A stretch of 64,000 bases of DNA from assembly GCA_946807835.1 (NCBI GenBank), contig OX327683.1:1431001-1495000 (forward strand), written 5' to 3'. The notes under the pieces are model-generated. The model had not been told where the DNA came from. It worked only from the letters and a program-made list of their open reading frames with translations, and did not search any database. Numbering within the stretch: position 1 is the first letter of the stretch; each line of letters begins with the position of its first letter. Positions 58,456-64,000 of this stretch are shown piece by piece. A program made the position numbers and the translations under genes. Source of the DNA: Ailanthus altissimus (taxonomy: Eukaryota; Streptophyta; Magnoliopsida; Sapindales; Simaroubaceae).

Positions 58456-60568
58456 TATTGACCTATTTACCCACCAATTTATTCACAAAAATTAAAGAAA
58501 GACCCCCATAAAATTAAAAAAATACAAAATAATCCAAAAAATTAAAAAAAATTACAAAGTGGCCCAAAAAAGAGAAAATGGCAAAACAACCCTAAAACTT
58601 TCATAAATTATATAATTTCTCTAAAACTTATATGGATTGTAGGATGACCCCAAAGGTATAGAGAAATTTCTACCTGTCCTCCAAACTATGAAAAGTTTGC
58701 AAACTGACCCTAAGGCAACTTTAAAAATTTTGCAAAGGAACCCCTACAAAAAAAACAGAGAGCCAAAACAAAAAAAAATTACACCATAGATTGATAGAAC
58801 AATTGAAGAAGAGTCAAATAATGATGGCAATGACAATAAACTCGATGAAAAATAATCAAGATCTAGGTTGAAAGATGTTGAATGGTGACAAAAAGTTTGA
58901 ACGGTGCATATGCATTATTCTAATGTTTCATTACTTAAAATACAACCTATTGCATCTAATAATTGTTTGACACATTATTATTTGAGATACAACTTAAGAT
59001 TAAAAAAATTAAGATTAAGCATTATTCATAGCATAGTAGAACTTTTTGACCCCTATTTATCTTATAAATCCCACTTGTTATTACTAATTGTTTATAAATT
59101 TTAAATAATTTATGTTTTTTAATATACCCTATTCAATTCTCAATTTACCTCTACTACCACTTTGAATATTTTTAATATACTCATTATTTATGAGGTATGA
59201 ACAAATTAATTTTTCTTAACAATTTCTCTCTTTTATTTCTAAAAATAATTTATTTCATCTCTTAAACAAGTACTTTTAGATGTTAACATATTTACAAAAT
59301 TAGAAATTTAACATGTATAATAGATATTGAAGTTTATGGTATTTTTTTTTAAAAAAATAAATTTTATATATAAGTATATTTACAAAAAAAATGAGTATTT
59401 TTAATAATGTTATATAAAGAAAAAAATCAAATAAAAAATATAAATGAGACTGATAAGTTAGAATAGGGGCCCAATAGTGTCACTCCTATGAAAATAGCAA
59501 CAAAGCCCTTATTATAAAATAGAAGTACTACTCAGCCCCTGCATTGGATCTTTTTTGGCCCACTTTCAACTGGAAACATTGTAGTACCAATTGGAGTCTA
59601 GAAAGATATTAATGGTGGCTAACTAGCAACTCCTGGATATTCTAGAAGTCCAGTAACTCTAACCCAAAAATAAATCTAGACACCTAAGCCTCAAGTTGGT
59701 CCAGGGTCTAACGAAACTCTTTGTTAGATCAAATTCAGTTTGACCTAATTCAGTGCGAAGTTTCATATTGTATTTTTTTTGTGAAAAAAAAAAAATTTGT
59801 TATTCCCACCCATGCCAATGCTTCTAATTTGACAAATAATAATGTTATGATTATATAAGTGGGATACAATTTTATATTATAATTGATATGATATTTAATA
59901 TGCTAATTATTTATTAGTGTTATATAACTATTACATTAATGAGAATAAAATAATTAACAATTACCTGATACTATAAATGATTGGCGACATATTTGAATTC
60001 CAACTTTGTAAGAATTTAGTATGATATGATATTTTAAGTAAAGTTTTCAACTTTTGTAAGAAGTTGGTATACAAAGTTTGTATTCCAATTTGTAAGAATT
60101 TAGTATAGTATGACATTTTAAGCAGAGTTTCTTTAAATTAAGTTTATATTAAAAGAATTTTTAAAAAAAATTTATTAATCATTTAATTGTCGCTCATAAC
60201 TTTTTATGAAAATTATGTAATTGCTTTAATTGAACAAGTTTTTTTTAGTTATGTTATAAAAGAATTGAAGCAAATTTTTTAAAATAAAAATAAGAGTATT
60301 ATAAATAATTTAATATTTTAAAAAAATTATTTGATCTTTATTTTCAAAAATTCAAATTTTGAACTTCTTCTAATAGAGACAAATTACTTTTCTAATTTTA
60401 AAATCTCGTCTCTTATTCTCAACTAAACACTTCAAAAATATATTTGCTAAATCTTTTGATTTTAGAAAACCTTTTTTAGTTTATGGAAAAGTCATAGCAA
60501 ACAGATTGTAAATTATAGCACGATTATTCGATAAATGGTTATTTGTTTTAAAAAAAAAAATCGACTCA

Positions 60569-60607
60569 ACATATATATATATATATATATATAAGAGAGA
60601 GAGAGAA
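60569..60607. repeat. AT/GA compound microsatellite
   Basis: CATATATATATATATATATA run followed by AAGAGAGAGAGAGAA. Confidence 0.92.
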
Positions 60608-62057
60608 TCGAGTGCAAAGCCCATATTTTAACTATAAATTGAATATTAAACTTTAGTTAAAATCAGGTATTATCAAAAGTACAATTTGGTATTTTATTTT
60701 TAAAAAATTAGACATTTGCACTTTTAAAAAAAACACACAAATATACATCCACATTTAAAAAGTATATATATATTAAAAATAATTATATTTATTAAATAAA
60801 AATGTATTATTAATATTTAAAATAAATCTTAATAAAATCTCTTTCACATAAAACGCGGACCAAATTAAAATTATTAAATCTCAAGAGATCGAAAAAAATC
60901 TTAGAAAATTAGTTAAATCATTAGGCATAAACACAATGTCTAATACACACACAGAGGCCTCAATTGGATTTTGGTGAAACGTTCGAGAAAAAATAAAGGA
61001 TGTGGGCGGGGCTGATGCTGTTCTTGTTCTTGTTGCCTAAACGTTCGACAAAAATACTGCCCCATCTATTTTAACAGGGCCAGCCGGAAAACGCAGAGTC
61101 ACGAGATTTTTGTTCCATTTTTTTATTAAAAAAACAAAATTCTTTTGTTAGATTTTCTAATTTATGTATTCTCTTTTTATTATTATTTTTTTAAAAGAAT
61201 TTGAAAAAATATTTTTTCACTTGGATGGTAAATATTTTTATAATTACACAATCTCAATTAATCGGATTAGACTCTTTTGAAGGGTTTCACTAGATGATCT
61301 AATAATATATATAAAAGGAAAGGGTTTTTTTAAACATAAAATTGTGATTTAAATTTCATTTTATTGATTACACATAAGTCAATGATGTACGTTGTTAACC
61401 TTATAAAATATCAATAATACTATGAATATTTTGTATCATAACTAATGTGTCATTTATGTATTTATTATTAATTGATATTAATGTCTATTAAAAAATCTAT
61501 AAATACCTAATAAACAACAATTAAAAAGTTAAATTTATAATCCAACTTCATAAATATAATACTAGTCATAAAATATAATAGCAACCCATTAAAAGAATTA
61601 CATATAAAAAAGAAGGATTTGGCAATGAAATTTGAACTCCAAAGTGTTTGATTGAAATCAATTTGGCTTTTCACTCAACATAAGCACATGCACATGCACA
61701 TAATCATAGACATGCACCAATAAATATAAGCTCAAAGGCATGTGATAATCAAGTCGGGACACGTGCTCAAATGCACATGTGCATACCCAAAACTTGGAAC
61801 GAACATGCTAATGGATAAACTTTAAGAAACAATGGATAAAAGAAATAAGAACTATAATGTAAGTTAATTCAATTTTCTAGATTCAGATACAATAATAATA
61901 ATAACGTTAACAGAAAAAACTGATAAAAAACAGACAATCACGTGCTGCAATATGCATCTAGATGATACAAGACATAGTAAACGTAGTAAATCAAGCATAA
62001 TTAACAAAGAAAATCAAATTTTGGGTGTTCATTGATTTTTTTTTGTTTTTTTTATCA

Positions 62058-62457
62058 TCATATGTCTCTGTCTCTCTTGCATTCAGGTGGGAGTGTTGGG
62101 TATCTGGAACGATCAGTGCAGTAATTGTAAATGGTGAATCTCTGGCGAACCCATTTGAGCCTTCTGTATTGGTAAGCATCAAGGTCCTGGAACTCCTTCT
62201 GATCCCACCAGCGTTTGCCCTGAGTGGCACAGAACTTGGCCTCGACTGAGGCCTCGCAGCCATCGATGTGGAAGCCTCTGTATGTGGCAATGAATGGAGC
62301 CTTGGACCAGTCTGTTTTCTCAAGCCCACCCCTTGTGGCCCAGTCATCGGCATTCCAGAGACTTGAGTAGAGCTTCATTGGTTGGTTGAATGGGAACCGA
62401 ACCCCCAAATCTTTGCAGTTTTTGAACACTCTGATTGGTATGTCATCAACAAGGAAC
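62058..62457 (-). CDS. XTH: XTH exon 4 (C-terminal half)
   Basis: 400 bp, acceptor TTTACAG, ending in TGA at 62060-62058. Encodes [40 protein letters not shown] and the XET C-terminal domain. Confidence 0.95.
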
Positions 62458-63649
62458 CTGTAAATTTTTTTCACATGTCAAATCATTATCAGTGACACTG
62501 TTGTTTGTTGGAATTGAAAATAACAAAAGAAAGTTTGTTGCCAGTTGTAAAGTTTTTGCAGGGATGAGTAAATTAAATGGTTTGACAAAAAAGAGACTGA
62601 ATAGTTGGAAAGTCGTTTACGTTTACCATACTTCTGCAGCTGCTGCTGCCAAATTTGAACATGTATCAATAGTTCAAATTTGTCGCTTGATTTGCTCCTA
62701 AATTTTAGAAGCTTTTTACACATCATTTTCAAAGGCTGAATTTACTCCAAATTTTACCAACTTTTCAATGAAAGAAGTCAAGACTCTTTTTAACACATTT
62801 TTTTCAGTTATTAGCATACTTTGAATCTGGTTCAAATCATACACACAACGTTCCGACGCTAAAAAGAAATGTGAGGATTTGATGGGTTTGTTCATGAAAT
62901 GAATAGTAGAAATTTCAAATTTTTGGGCACTTTCAAAGTTAAAACAATGGGGTACTTACACAATCTGGTACATGTTCCAAAGAATGGAGTAGTAGTGGTA
63001 AGCTTTGGTTGGGTCAAACCAAAGGTAAATTCTATGTTCTCTGTCTCCTTTGCCTCCAGTGAACACATTTGTCTGTAAAATGTAAGGCTGTCCTGTTCTG
63101 TTCCCCAAGAACTCAAAATCTATTTCATCATGCTCTGAGTTTTGAGAAGATAGCTGCAATTTGATTTTAATTTTTTTTTTTAAAGATTAGTTAATGGGAA
63201 GATTAAATGCTTTTATTTGAACAGCTAACACAGAGAGAAAGCAAGCAACTTACATAAAAAGCAGTAACAGTTCCAGCAGAATCTCCAGGAACCAATTTGA
63301 TTTGCATACTGAAGTGTCCAAACAAGTAAGATCCTTTTGATTGGAAGCCAGTGCCTTTTCAAAGGTCAAGCAAAATCCATTTGTTAAAAAGACCATTTTC
63401 TAAAAGTGCATGAAGAGAAAAAAAAAATGAACAGTTTGATGATCTATATATATACACTATACCTGTGTATTTGTCCAAGTGAAGCTGAATCTCAGAGCCA
63501 CCATTGAAGTACTTGATGTGATCAAAAGCCCAAGTGGGCACATAGTTTCTACCAAATGGGACATTCACAGGTTTTCTTGGGGGAGCACCCAGTGTTACTG
63601 AGACCATAAACAAACTACCCAGAAGCATAATCCAAACTTTGGAAGTCAT
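62058..63649 (-). CDS. XTH: Xyloglucan endotransglucosylase/hydrolase, XTH4/XTH5-like (four exons)
   Basis: Cuts xyloglucan and rejoins it to another chain in the apoplast, remodelling growing cell walls. Exons 63463-63649, 63254-63354, 62960-63153 and 62058-62457 have GT-AG borders and add up to 882 bp (293 residues plus stop), normal for the family. Residues 1-21 ([20 protein letters not shown]) look like a signal peptide. The GH16 catalytic motif [10 protein letters not shown] is at residues 104-113, with nucleophile Glu106 and acid/base Glu110 intact. The adjacent NRT at 114-116 is the conserved N-glycosylation site. The C-terminal XET domain has its paired cysteines ([26 protein letters not shown]). 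From remembered family sequences, the start [20 protein letters not shown] and the end CKRDRDI point to the Arabidopsis XTH4/XTH5 type. No frame defects. Confidence 0.96.
62960..63153 (-). CDS. XTH: XTH exon 3 (active site)
   Basis: 194 bp, acceptor TTGCAG, donor GTAAGT. Contains [10 protein letters not shown], the glycosylation site, and the substrate-cleft stretch [20 protein letters not shown] to WNMYQIV. Confidence 0.95.
63254..63354 (-). CDS. XTH: XTH exon 2
   Basis: 101 bp, acceptor AAAAG, donor GTAAGT. Encodes [20 protein letters not shown] and [12 protein letters not shown], the acceptor-side strands before the active site. Confidence 0.94.
63463..63649 (-). CDS. XTH: XTH exon 1 (signal peptide and N-terminus)
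   Basis: 187 bp from the ATG at 63649 (context AGAAATGA) to a GTATAG donor. Encodes the signal peptide and the first strands of the jelly-roll fold up to HLDKYTG. Confidence 0.95.
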
Positions 63650-63653
63650 TTCT

Positions 63654-63765
63654 CTGCATATATTATTAACACAACAAGAAAAAAGTTTAATTCAGTCTCA
63701 ATGAGAAAAAAGGATAAATACAAAAGAAGCGAAATTTTCAACAAGCTCTAGACTAGAGCCCTTAC
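63654..63765 (-). other. Probable intron in the XTH 5' UTR
   Basis: On the minus strand CTCTCTGT precedes GTAAGGGCTC (63765) and ATATATGCAG precedes AGAAATG (63654), giving a 112-bp intron just before the start codon. It is T-rich like plant introns. Transcript data would be needed to confirm it. Confidence 0.5.
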
Positions 63766-64000
63766 ACAGAGAGAGTAGAAGCGAGAAGTCAGAAATGTGA
63801 CAACTGAGAGTAAGTGTGAGGAGATGAAGAGGAGAGAGCAAGCCTATAAGTAGGGTTTGAATTTAAGATTTTAACCTTTTAAACACCATTATTGATTTGA
63901 AACAGAAGTAAAACTAAATTATTTAGTGATTATAATAATATAATCAAAGTGGGTAATTACAGCTATCATATCATCAGCCTAAATCTCTGGCGGTGGTATG
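63766..64000 (-). promoter_or_regulatory. XTH 5' UTR and proximal promoter
   Basis: The minus strand from about 63855 reads CTACTTATAGGCTTGCTCTC, a weak TATA-like box, then a CT-rich leader (CTCTCCTCTTCATCTCC) typical of plant transcription starts. The window ends at 64000, so more distal promoter elements are outside. Confidence 0.45.

Larger units (their letters stand above)
56383..61990. other. Gene-poor AT-rich region
   Basis: No credible gene in 5.6 kb. Items seen: imperfect tandem words GGAGAGAGATACCATTATTA and relatives at 58218-58455; a patch with GATGACCCCAAAGGTATAG near 58644; an A-rich tail (57169-57180) after a possible LINE 3' end; and two similar segments (GTATGATATGATATTTTAAG near 60019, AGTATAGTATGACATTTTAA near 60100). 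From 60569 there is an AT then GA microsatellite. The upstream part of 61600-61990 contains ACATGCACATGCACAT repeats. Confidence 0.5.

Noticed and set aside
62435..62732. ORFs on both strands inside the 502-bp XTH intron
   Set aside because: They lie in an intron with clear GT-AG borders and have no domain.
1..64000. Integrated plant virus (pararetrovirus) or organelle insert
   Set aside because: All reverse-transcriptase sequences are followed or preceded by integrase in copia or gypsy order with LTRs. No coat- or movement-protein signature and no chloroplast or mitochondrial gene was recognised.

Overview
The window is nuclear DNA from a flowering plant, most likely a eudicot. It is strongly AT-rich, the genes carry short plant-type GT-AG introns, and most of the rest is decayed LTR retrotransposons, MITE-like elements and microsatellites. 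I see no bacterial features (operons, Shine-Dalgarno sites, CRISPR) and recognised no tRNA or rRNA gene. The species cannot be named from the sequence.

Layout. 1-4.3 kb: a MITE, AT-rich spacer and exon-like remnants of an unrecognised gene. 4.3-19.2 kb: one minus-strand Ty3/gypsy element with a perfect TAGAA target duplication. It is broken by three later insertions: two solo copia LTRs of about 2.2 kb and a complete 5.2-kb copia. 19.2-20.25 kb: a CACTA-type transposon end. 20.7-28.5 kb, minus strand: an ankyrin-repeat/PGG membrane-protein gene (ACD6/ITN1-like) whose ankyrin and PGG exons carry three frameshifts and whose 5' part is a tandemly duplicated three-exon block. 28.5-31.3 kb: its upstream region, holding a 5'-truncated LINE with target duplication and a 509-bp TRIM inside LTR-like DNA. 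31.7-35.75 kb: a minus-strand copia missing its 3' end. 35.8-49.15 kb: a nest in which a copia pol is split by a 2.7-kb LTR-like element, itself split by an almost complete 9.6-kb copia. 49.55-50.2 kb: a diverged copy of the DNA at 28.96-30.05 kb without the LINE. 50.7-51.7 kb: a copia 5' LTR with primer-binding site. 52.35-55.1 kb: an apparent solo LTR with a perfect CTAAT duplication. 55.1-62 kb: gene-poor AT-rich DNA with a MITE family. 62.06-63.65 kb, minus strand: an intact four-exon xyloglucan endotransglucosylase/hydrolase gene closest to XTH4/XTH5.

Only the XTH gene looks intact and functional; it would encode a secreted cell-wall enzyme. The ankyrin gene belongs to a family linked to defence and stress signalling, but as written it cannot encode a full-length protein. 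The transposons form a readable stratigraphy: removing each insertion plus one target duplication puts the interrupted older reading frame back in phase. I found no clearly new biological system. The most unusual items are the symmetric-phase exon duplication in the ankyrin gene, a fourfold spaced repeat in the leader of the 9.6-kb copia, and the depth of nesting.
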